From positions 1 to 38,111 of the forward strand of contig CAYLIP010000022.1 of the NCBI GenBank assembly GCA_964383855.1: DNA of 38,111 nt, given 5' to 3'. Numbering within the stretch: the first letter of the stretch is position 1; each line of letters starts with the position of its first letter. A program made the position numbers and the translations under genes. The notes under the pieces were generated by a model, which searched no databases, had not been told where the DNA came from, and worked only from the letters and a program-made list of their open reading frames with translations. The stretch is from CAZHAC01 sp964383855 (GTDB lineage Bacteria > Chloroflexota > Dormibacteria > Dormibacterales > Dormibacteraceae). This document shows, one piece after another, positions 7,347 to 15,094 of the stretch.

Positions 7347-8293
7347 CCTCCCCGGTCGAGCACGTGGTGATCATCGTCAAGGAGAACCACGGCTTCGACA
7401 ACTACTTCGGCGGCTTCCCGGGAGCGGACGGCGAGAGCGGCCTCCCGCACAGCCCTAACCCGCCGCCGAAGGATCCCAACCACACCCACGCGGCCTGGCT
7501 GACGCGGGCCCAGACGGCCACTCGAACCGCCTTCACGGAGTCGGACATACCGATCTACTGGGACTGGGCTCGCCGCTTCACGCTCTGCGACCGGTACTTC
7601 ACCGAGGTGGCGGGACCCTCGACACCCAACCACCTGATGCTGGTCGCCGGCCAATCCCCGGTGATCGACAACCCGCATCCCGCTCCCTCGCTCGACCTCC
7701 CGACGCTGGCGGCCAGCCTGGACGCGGCCAAGCTCAGCTGGGGCAACTACAACGGCTATGTCTTCGACTCCATCCGGTACACGGCGGGCAAGAAGCTGAC
7801 GGCAGCCCGGTTCGCGGCCGACGCGGCCGCCGGGCGCCTGCCGGCCGTCTCCTGGGTCTACGCCGACAACCCATTGAGCGAGCACGCTGCCGACACCTCC
7901 GCCCAGAGGGCGGCCGGCACCGGCAACGTGACCGCCGGATCCAGGTGGAGCGCGGACCAGGTGGCGGCCATCGTCGCAGGCGGCCTGTGGCCGAAGGTGG
8001 CCATCTTCGTGACCTGGGACGACTGGGGCGGGTGGTACGACCACGTCGATCCGCCCGAGCTCGAGAAGTGGAGTGACGGCACGCAGTTCCGGCTCGGCGG
8101 CCGGGTGCCCTGCCTGGTGCTCAGCCCCTATGCGAAGGCCGGCTACGTGTCCCACCTTCAGCATTCGCACGCGAGCCTGCTCCGCTTCTGCGAGGACACC
8201 TTCGGGCTGCCCCACACCTCGCCGGCGACCGCCGCCGCCGGCGGAATGGCCGACTGCTTCGACTTCACCCAGAAGCCGCTGCCCCCGCCCTGA
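7343..8293 (+). CDS. Phosphoesterase-family protein (phospholipase C / acid phosphatase type)
   Basis: This belongs to the alkaline-phosphatase-fold phosphoesterases of the bacterial phospholipase C/AcpA type. It would hydrolyse phosphodiesters or phosphomonoesters such as phospholipid head groups. Family landmarks are VKENHGFDNYFG at the N-terminus (E14, N15, H16), GPSTPNHLMLVAG near residue 93 and DDWGGWYDHVDPP near 225. The start is GTG 7343, fixed by the 4-nt overlap with the upstream gene. This leaves 316 aa and no signal peptide, whereas well-studied members are exported, often by Tat. Longer in-frame upstream sequence is only antisense-like arginine-rich translation of the neighbour. 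Either the enzyme is cytoplasmic, or it leaves by another route together with its partner. Confidence 0.85.
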   Translation: MTSPVEHVVIIVKENHGFDNYFGGFPGADGESGLPHSPNPPPKDPNHTHAAWLTRAQTATRTAFTESDIPIYWDWARRFTLCDRYFTEVAGPSTPNHLMLVAGQSPVIDNPHPAPSLDLPTLAASLDAAKLSWGNYNGYVFDSIRYTAGKKLTAARFAADAAAGRLPAVSWVYADNPLSEHAADTSAQRAAGTGNVTAGSRWSADQVAAIVAGGLWPKVAIFVTWDDWGGWYDHVDPPELEKWSDGTQFRLGGRVPCLVLSPYAKAGYVSHLQHSHASLLRFCEDTFGLPHTSPATAAAGGMADCFDFTQKPLPPP

Positions 8294-8335
8294 CCACGGA
8301 TTGACCGGCATCCGGGTCAGCCGGAGAATGGCGGC

Positions 8336-8695
8336 ATGTCCAGCGCCGAGGTGGACAGGTACCTGGCCGAGGTGGAGGAGCCCAAACGCTCCACGCTCGA
8401 GCAGCTGCGGCGGACGATCCGGGCCGCTCTGCCCGAGGCCGAGGAGGGCATCTCCTACCAGGTGCCCGCCTTCCGGGTCCGGGGCAAGGTGATCGCCGGC
8501 TTCGCCGCCTTCAAGAACCACCTCAGCTACCTGCCTTTCAGCGGCTCCGTCATCGAGCAGATCGGGGACCTTGCGGCGGGTTACGGGGGCACCAAGAGCG
8601 CCCTCCACTTTCCGGTCGACCAGCCGCTGCCCGAGCCCCTGGTGCGGAGGCTGATCGAGGTGCGCCTGCAGCAGGCCGACCGCGACTCGACCTAG
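8336..8695 (+). CDS. DUF1801 (YdhG-like) family protein
   Basis: This is a small 119-aa protein of the DUF1801 family, whose founding structures are related to iron-chaperone-like folds but whose role is not established. Typical parts are visible: EQLRRTIRAALPEAEEGISYQVPAF (a family pattern of Lxxxxxxxxxxxxx-EExxxYxxPxF), VIAGFAAFKNHLSYLPFSG and the C-terminal basic stretch LVRRLIEVRLQQ. GGAG lies 9 nt before the ATG. It runs convergently into the metallo-beta-lactamase gene; the two stop codons overlap by 4 nt. Confidence 0.82.
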   Translation: MSSAEVDRYLAEVEEPKRSTLEQLRRTIRAALPEAEEGISYQVPAFRVRGKVIAGFAAFKNHLSYLPFSGSVIEQIGDLAAGYGGTKSALHFPVDQPLPEPLVRRLIEVRLQQADRDST

Positions 8696-9933
8696 ATTTT
8701 CGAGAGCGACACCAGGTCATGGGGTGAGTACTCCCGGCCGGGCTCCACGATGAGCCGCCGGATCCCCGGCGCGACCACCGCCTCGGGCATCCGCGAGTGC
8801 ACCGGCAGCACCACCCCGGGCGCGACCGATGTGATCGTCCGCGTGATGTCGGCGGCCCGCGAATGCCCGCTGGTCCCGATCCGCCGCAGCTCCAACCCGA
8901 GGGCATGCGTCCAGCCCTCCATCACGCTGAAGGCGGGATCGAAGGGGCCCAGGGGCGCCCCGTTGCTGTGGATGAAGAGCGAGCCCGGCGGCCTGGGCAG
9001 ATCCAGGAGGCCGGGCAGGCTCTCGAAGCCGGCCTGGACCAGGAAGCCGCCGGGATCCGACGCCACCTCCTCGCGCTCCAGCAGGTCACGCCAGCCCGCG
9101 ATCGCAGCCGCCTGGGGCTCCATGACCAGCCGGCGGCCGAGGCCCGCCGCGGCTGCACCGAGGGCGGTGACCCGGTCCCGGTTCATCGGGTAGAGATTGA
9201 TGGCGGCCAGCCCTCCGGTCCCGGCGAGGGCGGCCGCGATCTCGTCCACGACCTCCCGCTCGGTCAGCGCGTCGGGCGCCGGCGCTCCCTCCGCCGGCCT
9301 CGGTTCCAGGCCCGCGGCGACGGCCTCCATGATGAGCACGTCGACGCCCCGGACCGACTCCGCGAAGGCACCGGTGACCTCCGGGCGGAAGCCGTGCCAG
9401 CGCTGGTCGCCGCTGTAGGCCAGCGTCAGGTCGGGGGTGCGGACCAGGAATCCGCTGGCGCCCGGCACGTCGTGGTCGACCTCGAGAAAGGTGACCTCGA
9501 TGTCGCCCCAGGTCACCCGCCTGCGATCCGGCACCGGCGTTCCCGCCGGCGCCCGCCAGGACAGGTACCCGGAGGCGTCCACGGCCGACCTGACGGGGTT
9601 CATCTCGGCCGGGAAGAAGAGCGGCACCTCGGGGTGTACGAAGCGGACCAGGGAGGTGTGGTCGAGGTGCATGTGCGAGATGAAGAGCGCGGTCGTGCCG
9701 TCCCACTCGCCGTCCGCGTAGACACCGGAAAGCCGGGGCGCGGCGCCCACCGATCTCAGGTCCTCGAGCTCGCGACCCGGCCGCGGGCGCAGCCCCATGG
9801 AAAAGAGCGCGCGCCCGGGCGCGTGCTCGATGCCGAAGTCGAAGATGCAGCGGGCGCCGCCATGCTCGACGGCGAACTTGAGGCCGGTAGGGTTCCCGGT
9901 GCTGTAGAAGCGGATCGAGGTGGGCGGGGCCAA
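8692..9933 (-). CDS. RNase J-like metallo-beta-lactamase-fold hydrolase
   Basis: This is a metallo-beta-lactamase-fold protein of about 413 aa with a dinuclear metal site. It shows HMHLDH (the HxHxDH motif), VDHDVPG, and a distal SGDQRW. The C-terminal GTSGHSRAADITRTI...VLPVHS matches the RNase J/beta-CASP pattern SGHxxxxDLxxxI...PxHG, with Ser in place of the last Gly. It may therefore act on RNA or another phosphodiester; this is inference. I place the start at TTG 9933, just before PPTSIRFYSTG; the frame is open upstream but that sequence runs under the divergent importer gene. TATGAT (9946-9951, minus strand) 12 nt upstream may be its -10. The exact start is uncertain. Confidence 0.75.
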   Translation of the reverse strand: MAPPTSIRFYSTGNPTGLKFAVEHGGARCIFDFGIEHAPGRALFSMGLRPRPGRELEDLRSVGAAPRLSGVYADGEWDGTTALFISHMHLDHTSLVRFVHPEVPLFFPAEMNPVRSAVDASGYLSWRAPAGTPVPDRRRVTWGDIEVTFLEVDHDVPGASGFLVRTPDLTLAYSGDQRWHGFRPEVTGAFAESVRGVDVLIMEAVAAGLEPRPAEGAPAPDALTEREVVDEIAAALAGTGGLAAINLYPMNRDRVTALGAAAAGLGRRLVMEPQAAAIAGWRDLLEREEVASDPGGFLVQAGFESLPGLLDLPRPPGSLFIHSNGAPLGPFDPAFSVMEGWTHALGLELRRIGTSGHSRAADITRTITSVAPGVVLPVHSRMPEAVVAPGIRRLIVEPGREYSPHDLVSLSKI

Positions 9934-10021
9934 GAGGAGCAGTCGATCATACGGCCGGGCCCGCCGCGAATCGGATGACCCCGGCCTAACCGGATATCGG
10001 AGATACTCACCGGCTGACCTG

Positions 10022-10990
10022 ATGGAGCCGATCACCGCCGGGCACGCTTCGCCGGTCGCCATTCGCGCCCCGGCAACCAGGCGGGGCCGGCGCGAGGGCG
10101 GCCAGCTGGCCGGCTTCCTGCTCATCTCGCCGGCGATGCTCCTGCTGATCGTTTTCGTGCTGATCCCGGCGCTCTGGATCTTCTGGCTGTCGTTCCAGCG
10201 CTGGGACCTGATCAGCGGCAGCAGCGACCTGATCGGGACGGCCAACTACGAGAGGCTGCTCCTGCGCGACGAGGTCTTCCGCAAAGCCCTCTGGCAGACC
10301 GTCTACTTCGTGGCTGTCACCGTGCCCGCGAGCATGGGCCTGGGCCTCCTGCTCGCGGTGATGCTGAACCGGGCCATGCCCGGCCGCGACCTGCTGCGAA
10401 CGCTGATCTTCACCCCCTACGTGATGCCGATCGTCTCCACGGCGCTGATCTTCGGCTTCATCTATCACCCCGATGTCGGCGTCCTCAACGCCGCGCTGGG
10501 GGTGTTCGGGATCTCCAGGATCAACTGGCTCAACTCCCCGAAGGCGGTGATGCCGGCGATCATGATCTACAGCGTCTGGCAGCACACCGGCTACAACACG
10601 GTGATCTTCCTGGCCGGTCTGGCCAACCTCGGGCCGGAGCTGGACGAGGCGGCGCGCGTGGACGGGGCTCGCGCCTGGACGCGCTTTTGGCAGATCACCT
10701 GGCCGCTGCTCTCGCCGACGACCTACTTCGTGCTCCTGATCAACATGATCGCGTCGTTCAAGGTCGTGCAGCCGATCCTGATCTTCGCCGGCGGCGTCAG
10801 CGGCGCCACCGCCGGCGGCGGCGGGCCTGACAAGGCCGCAGAGACGGTCGGCTACTACCTCTACGTGCAGGCCTTCTCCTTCTTTCACGCCGGCTACGCG
10901 GCGGCCGTCTCGGTCGTGCTCTTCCTCATCATCCTGGCCATCACCGGCGTCCAGGTGGGCGTGCTCTCGCGCCGGGTCTTCTACCGATGA
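10022..10990 (+). CDS. Carbohydrate/glycerol-phosphate-type ABC transporter permease (UgpA/MalF family)
   Basis: This is one of two permease subunits of a CUT1-type importer, with 322 aa and six membrane segments. The first is FLLISPAMLLLIVFVLIPALWIF split over residues 36-58. The coupling loop reads DEAARVDGARAWTRFWQITW followed by PLLSP, a good EAA motif for MalF/UgpA. I choose ATG 10022 (MEPITAGHASP), giving the usual short cytoplasmic N-terminus. It ends in ATGA, overlapping the second permease by 4 nt. No ATPase gene follows the cluster, so a shared UgpC/MsmK-type ATPase elsewhere is likely. Confidence 0.9.
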   Translation: MEPITAGHASPVAIRAPATRRGRREGGQLAGFLLISPAMLLLIVFVLIPALWIFWLSFQRWDLISGSSDLIGTANYERLLLRDEVFRKALWQTVYFVAVTVPASMGLGLLLAVMLNRAMPGRDLLRTLIFTPYVMPIVSTALIFGFIYHPDVGVLNAALGVFGISRINWLNSPKAVMPAIMIYSVWQHTGYNTVIFLAGLANLGPELDEAARVDGARAWTRFWQITWPLLSPTTYFVLLINMIASFKVVQPILIFAGGVSGATAGGGGPDKAAETVGYYLYVQAFSFFHAGYAAAVSVVLFLIILAITGVQVGVLSRRVFYR

Positions 10991-11844
10991 CGGGCAGGCG
11001 AGCGCTCGAGCTGCTGCCGCGCTACGCGATCCTGCTGCCCTTTGCCGCGCTCTTCGTCTTCCCCTTCTACTGGATGGCGGTCATCTCGCTCGGCACCCTC
11101 CAGTCGGTGTTCGTCTTCCCGCCCATCCTGCTGCCGCTCGGGCATTTCGAGAACTACCTCTCGGCTGTCGGCCTCGCTCCTGATCCAGCGACCGGCCAGT
11201 ACCTGCACATCCCCTGGCTTCGCTACTTCCTGAACACGGTGATCGTGGCCGCCGGCAGCACCGTGCTGGTCCTGCTCACCTCGGTCGCCGCCGGGTACGC
11301 CTTCGCGTCGGTCCCGTTTCCCGGCAAGCGGGTGATCTTCGGCCTCGTGCTGGCCATCTACATGGTCCCGGCCGAGGTCACGCTGGTGCCCAACTTCATC
11401 ATCCTGGCCGACCTCCACTGGATCGACAGCTACCAGGCGCAGATCGTGCCCTTCGGCGCCTCCGTGTTCGGGATCTTCCTCATGCGCCAGTTCTATCTCG
11501 GACTTCCGGTCGAGCTCTGGGAGGCGGCCCAGCTCGACGGCTGCGGCCACCTGCGATTCCTCTGGTTGGTCGCGGTGCCGCTCGCCCGGCCGGCCATGGT
11601 CACGATCGCCGTCTTCCACTTCGTGGCCAGCTGGAACGCCTTCCTCTGGCCCCTGATCGTCACCAACAGCGACAATTACCGCCCGGTCCAGGTCGGGCTC
11701 GAGGCGTTCAGCTATGCGGACGCCACCAATCCGGTGCTCCACGCCGCCGGGAGCCTGATGGTCACGCTGCCAATCCTGGTCGTGTTCCTGGTCGCGCAGC
11801 GCCAGATCGTCGGCGGCATCGCAGCCAGCGGTATTCGCGGATAG
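10987..11844 (+). CDS. Carbohydrate/glycerol-phosphate-type ABC transporter permease (UgpE/MalG family)
   Basis: This is the second permease of the CUT1 importer, with 285 aa and six membrane segments, starting with YAILLPFAALFVFPFYWM. Its EAA loop reads EAAQLDGCGHLRFLWLVAVP followed by LARP. It starts in an ATGA overlap with the first permease and is followed 17 nt later by the binding-protein gene, so the three genes form one operon. The order permease-permease-binding protein is less common than binding protein first. Confidence 0.9.
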   Translation: MTGRRALELLPRYAILLPFAALFVFPFYWMAVISLGTLQSVFVFPPILLPLGHFENYLSAVGLAPDPATGQYLHIPWLRYFLNTVIVAAGSTVLVLLTSVAAGYAFASVPFPGKRVIFGLVLAIYMVPAEVTLVPNFIILADLHWIDSYQAQIVPFGASVFGIFLMRQFYLGLPVELWEAAQLDGCGHLRFLWLVAVPLARPAMVTIAVFHFVASWNAFLWPLIVTNSDNYRPVQVGLEAFSYADATNPVLHAAGSLMVTLPILVVFLVAQRQIVGGIAASGIRG

Positions 11845-11861
11845 CAGTCAGGAGGGACAGC

Positions 11862-13160
11862 TTGAACAGATTCAGACGCTCGATCGGATTGCTGGCGGCG
11901 CTCGCGCTCGTCGCCTGCGGCGGCGGCACCAGCCCCTCGGAATCGAAGCTGGGGGCGCTGAAGAACACCGTCCAGGTGACGTTCTGGCACGCGCTGAGCG
12001 GCAACCTGCAGGCCGAGCTGCAGAAGCTCACCGACCAGTTCAACTCGACGCAGAGCACGGTGCACGTGAACCTGGTCGCCAAGGGCGCCTACACCGACCT
12101 CAACAAGGCGGTGCTCACCGGCCTCGCCGCCAACCAGGTGCCCGACGTCGCCCAGTGCATCGAGACCGACGCCGCCAAGTACCACTCGTCGAAGGCGCTG
12201 GCCGACCTCACCCCCTACATCAACGCCGAGGACGGACTCTCCAGCGCCGACCTGAAGGACATCTTCCCGGTCATGCTCAACGCCGCCAAGATCGGTGGCA
12301 CCTACTACCAGTTCCCGTTCAACAAGTCGACGACGGTCGTCTACTACAACCAGGACATGTTCACGGCCAAGGGCATCTCCAACCCGCCCGCGACCTGGGA
12401 CGAGTTCTTCGCCGACGCGGCCAAGCTCGCCGACCCCCAGAAGGGCGTGACGGGCGCCGAGGGGCCGTCGCTCGACACCTTCCTCTCCATGCTCTACGAG
12501 TACGGCGGCAAGCTCTACGACAGCGACACCAAGCCCTCCAAGGCGCTGGTCAACAGCGACGCTGGCGTGAAGGCGATGACCCTCTGGTACAACGCCACCA
12601 AGGCGGCGGCGGTGAAGGCGGTGCCTTCCGGCAACTTCGCCGACCAGGTCGACTTCCAGAACCAGAAGACCGCCATGTACATCTCGACGCAGGTCAGCTA
12701 CCAGTTCATCAAGGGCCCCATCGGGACCAAGTTCAAGTTCGCCGAGGCGGCCCTGCCGGCCGGCGACAAGGGCGTCAAGGACGAGATGTTCGGCGCCAAC
12801 ATGTGCGTCTTCGACAAGTCGAGCAAGGACGCCCAGCACGGCGCCTTCCTCTACATCAAGTACCTGACCGGCCAGGCCCGGACCACCGAATGGGCGCAGA
12901 CGACGTCCTACATGCCGGTGCGCCAGTCGGCGTACAAGGACCTGCAGAGCGGCTTCTACTCGCAGAACCCCTCGCAGGGCATCGGGGCGGGCATGCTCAG
13001 CAAGAACCAGCTGATCGTGCTGCCGGCGACCCCGACGAGCAATGAGCAGCGCGATGCCCTCACCACCGAGCTGGGCAACATTTCGGCACTCCGCAAGGAC
13101 CCGAAGACGGGCCTCAATGACGCGGTCAAGAAGATGAACGACATCCTCGCCACGGGCTGA
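11862..13160 (+). CDS. Extracellular solute-binding lipoprotein, UgpB-like (family 1)
   Basis: This is the substrate-binding lipoprotein of the importer encoded just upstream, with 432 aa. The TTG start has a strong Shine-Dalgarno (AGGAGG, 7 nt away). The signal peptide SIGLLAALALVAC ends in the lipobox Cys at about residue 19. The mature protein has the UgpB-like pattern VTFWHALSGNLQAELQKLTDQFN at the start and later FPFNKSTTVVYYN and PATWDEFF, all seen in sn-glycerol-3-phosphate and maltodextrin binding proteins. A glycerol-3-phosphate or glycerophosphodiester ligand would suit the phosphoesterase genes nearby, but the ligand is not proven by sequence. Confidence 0.88.
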   Translation: MNRFRRSIGLLAALALVACGGGTSPSESKLGALKNTVQVTFWHALSGNLQAELQKLTDQFNSTQSTVHVNLVAKGAYTDLNKAVLTGLAANQVPDVAQCIETDAAKYHSSKALADLTPYINAEDGLSSADLKDIFPVMLNAAKIGGTYYQFPFNKSTTVVYYNQDMFTAKGISNPPATWDEFFADAAKLADPQKGVTGAEGPSLDTFLSMLYEYGGKLYDSDTKPSKALVNSDAGVKAMTLWYNATKAAAVKAVPSGNFADQVDFQNQKTAMYISTQVSYQFIKGPIGTKFKFAEAALPAGDKGVKDEMFGANMCVFDKSSKDAQHGAFLYIKYLTGQARTTEWAQTTSYMPVRQSAYKDLQSGFYSQNPSQGIGAGMLSKNQLIVLPATPTSNEQRDALTTELGNISALRKDPKTGLNDAVKKMNDILATG

Positions 13161-13164
13161 CGCG

Positions 13165-14088
13165 CTGGCGGGCTACAGAGACTGGGCGAAGGCCGAGCTG
13201 CACTGTCACCTCGACGGTGCGGTCCGGCCCGCCACCGCCGCCGAACTGGCCCGGGAGCTCGGCATCGGCCGGCCGCTCCGGATGGTCGCTCCCCCGGAAT
13301 GCCCATCGCAGGCCGAGTACATCTCCTACTTCGATGACGCGCTCATGGTCATGCAGACCGAGGCCGCCCTCGAACGCACAGCCCGCGAGCTGTCCGAGGA
13401 CTCGGCCGCCGACGGCATCGACTACCTGGAGGTGCGCTGGGCGCCGCGCCTCCACCTCCGGGGCGGGCTCCGCCCGGAGCAGGTGATCGAGGCCGTGCTC
13501 CGGGGACTGGCGCAGGGGCCGGTGCCCGCGGCCGCCATCGTCTGCGCCATGAGGCAGCACAGCGTGGAGGACAACGTGGACCTGGCGCGCGTCGCGGGCC
13601 GCTACGCGGGGCGGGGCGTGGCCGGGTTCGACCTGGCCGGCGACGAGGCGCGCTGGCCGGCGACGCCCCAGCGCCCGGCCTTCGAGGCGGCGCGAGCGGC
13701 CGGGCTGCATCTCACCTGCCATGCTGGGGAGGCCGGCGCCCCGGCCAGCGTCGAGGAGGCCCTCGACCTCGGCATCGAGCGCGTGGCGCATGGTGTCATC
13801 GGCGCGCGGGTCCCCGCCATCGTCGAGCGCATCCGGTCGGAGGGGATCGTGCTCGATCTCTGCCCCACCGCCAACCTCAAGTGCAAGGCCGTCGAGCGGC
13901 TGGAGGACCATCCTCTTCCCGGCCTGGTCAGGGCCGGCGTCCGGTGCACCATCTCGACCGATTCCCGCACGGTCGCCGCCACCAGCCTGACCCGGGAGTT
14001 CGAGCTCGCCGCTACGGTGATGGGGATGACGGACGCCGAGCTGCGCGCCTGCAACGAGACCGCCCATGCCGCTCGCTTCGACGTTTGA
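13165..14088 (+). CDS. add: Adenosine deaminase family protein, unusual start
   Basis: This enzyme would deaminate adenosine or a related purine nucleoside to the inosine form, using one zinc. The metal motif ELHCHLDGA (H13, H15), the TCHAGE motif at about residue 188 and the later RVAHGV and STDS are visible. The mouse enzyme has TDD where this has TDS, so the first metal Asp is kept and the second is Ser. No ATG, GTG or TTG lies between the upstream in-frame stop (13135) and the H-x-H motif; the best candidate is CTG at 13165, giving about 307 aa. The next ATG (13285 region) would remove the catalytic histidines. The gene follows the importer by 4 nt and overlaps the NUDIX gene by 23 nt. 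Confidence 0.8.
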   Translation: MAGYRDWAKAELHCHLDGAVRPATAAELARELGIGRPLRMVAPPECPSQAEYISYFDDALMVMQTEAALERTARELSEDSAADGIDYLEVRWAPRLHLRGGLRPEQVIEAVLRGLAQGPVPAAAIVCAMRQHSVEDNVDLARVAGRYAGRGVAGFDLAGDEARWPATPQRPAFEAARAAGLHLTCHAGEAGAPASVEEALDLGIERVAHGVIGARVPAIVERIRSEGIVLDLCPTANLKCKAVERLEDHPLPGLVRAGVRCTISTDSRTVAATSLTREFELAATVMGMTDAELRACNETAHAARFDV

Positions 14089-14689
14089 GGCCCTGGAGCA
14101 GGCGCTCGCCGACCGAGCCCCGCGGCGCTCGCGCCTGGCGGTGACGGGGCGGATCGATGCCGGGGTGGCGGTGCCGCTGCATCCCGGGGCGGCGGGCCTC
14201 GAGGTGCTGATGATCAAGCGGCCCGACAGCATGCGCCACCACCCCCGCGAGGTGGCATTCCCGGGCGGGCGCCGGGAGCCCGAGGATCGGGACCTGGTCG
14301 AGACCGCGCTGCGCGAGACCTTTGAGGAGCTGGCGCTGCCGCGCCAGGCTCTGCGCGTCCTGGGAACGCTGAGCGCCGTCCCGACCGCCACCTCTCGCTA
14401 CCTGCTGCACCCGGTTGTGGTCGCGGTCGCCGAGCACGCCGCCGTGGTCCCGCACCGGGGCGAGGTGGCGGCACTGATCCGGATGCCGGTCGACCGCTTC
14501 TTCGCCGGCTCCATCTCTTACCGGGCGGTCGAGCACGGCGGCTGGACGTCCCCCATCTTCGACTTCGACGCCGGCTCCATGTACGGGGCCAGCGCCCACA
14601 TCCTGGAGGAGCTGCTCCAGGTACTGGCCGCGCTCGAGGGCCGGCCGATGCCGCGGCCGGAGATGACGGAGGAAATACCGTGGCAGTGA
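14066..14689 (+). CDS. NUDIX hydrolase, CoA-pyrophosphatase (NudL/YeaB) type
   Basis: This NUDIX-fold hydrolase of 207 aa would cleave pyrophosphate bonds in molecules of the nucleoside-diphosphate-X type. The N-terminal half of the box reads FPGGRREPEDRDL and continues ALRETFEELAL (residues 65-90), the slightly stretched Nudix box typical of CoA pyrophosphatases. Preceding it is the family-typical MRHHPREVAFPGG (pattern SxHxGQVxFPGG). The gene overlaps the deaminase by 23 nt and mscL by 10 nt, so it sits in one operon with both. Confidence 0.87.
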   Translation: MPLASTFEALEQALADRAPRRSRLAVTGRIDAGVAVPLHPGAAGLEVLMIKRPDSMRHHPREVAFPGGRREPEDRDLVETALRETFEELALPRQALRVLGTLSAVPTATSRYLLHPVVVAVAEHAAVVPHRGEVAALIRMPVDRFFAGSISYRAVEHGGWTSPIFDFDAGSMYGASAHILEELLQVLAALEGRPMPRPEMTEEIPWQ

Positions 14690-15087
14690 TCACCGGCTTT
14701 CGTGCCTTCCTGCTGCGCGGCAACGTGATCGACCTCGCGGTCGGCATCGTGGTCGGCGCCGCCTTCAACGCCTTCGTGCAATCGTTCGTGGGCTCCTTCA
14801 TCACGCCGCTGATCAGGCTCTTCGGCGCGCCCGGGGAGTACGGATCGCTGGTCTTTCGAGTCAGGGGCGTGCCCTTCCCCTACGGCCAGGTCGTCCAGAG
14901 TGGCGTCTCCTTTCTGATCGTCTGCGCCGTCGTCTACTTCGTGGTCGTGGTGCCGTTTCACACGCTGCAGGAGCGCTTCATGCCCGGCCGGTCGCCGGCC
15001 CCCATGCGCGACTGCCCGTACTGCCTTTCCAGGATCCCCGAGGCGGCCACGAGATGCATGTACTGCACCTCAGAGCTGGGCGCATAA
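14680..15087 (+). CDS. mscL: Large-conductance mechanosensitive channel MscL with C-terminal zinc ribbon
   Basis: MscL is a pentameric membrane channel that opens under high tension and protects against osmotic downshock. The amphipathic N-terminus and TM1 read FRAFLLRGNVIDLAVGIVVG (residues 8-27), and TM2 is at about residues 75-95 followed by a short cytoplasmic part. Instead of the usual helical bundle tail the protein ends in a zinc ribbon: C112, C115, C126 and C129. The GTG start overlaps the NUDIX gene by 10 nt, with GGAGGAA upstream. A second mscL follows directly. Confidence 0.93.
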   Translation: MAVITGFRAFLLRGNVIDLAVGIVVGAAFNAFVQSFVGSFITPLIRLFGAPGEYGSLVFRVRGVPFPYGQVVQSGVSFLIVCAVVYFVVVVPFHTLQERFMPGRSPAPMRDCPYCLSRIPEAATRCMYCTSELGA

Positions 15088-15094
15088 TCCGCCC

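Noticed and set aside
9934..10245. Upstream extension of the MBL gene to an ATG at 10245
   Set aside because: The extension is antisense to the importer permease start and has no conserved features; the MBL domain begins just after 9933.
13285..14088. Adenosine deaminase starting at the first ATG
   Set aside because: That start removes the H-x-H metal ligands, which are intact and in frame just upstream.
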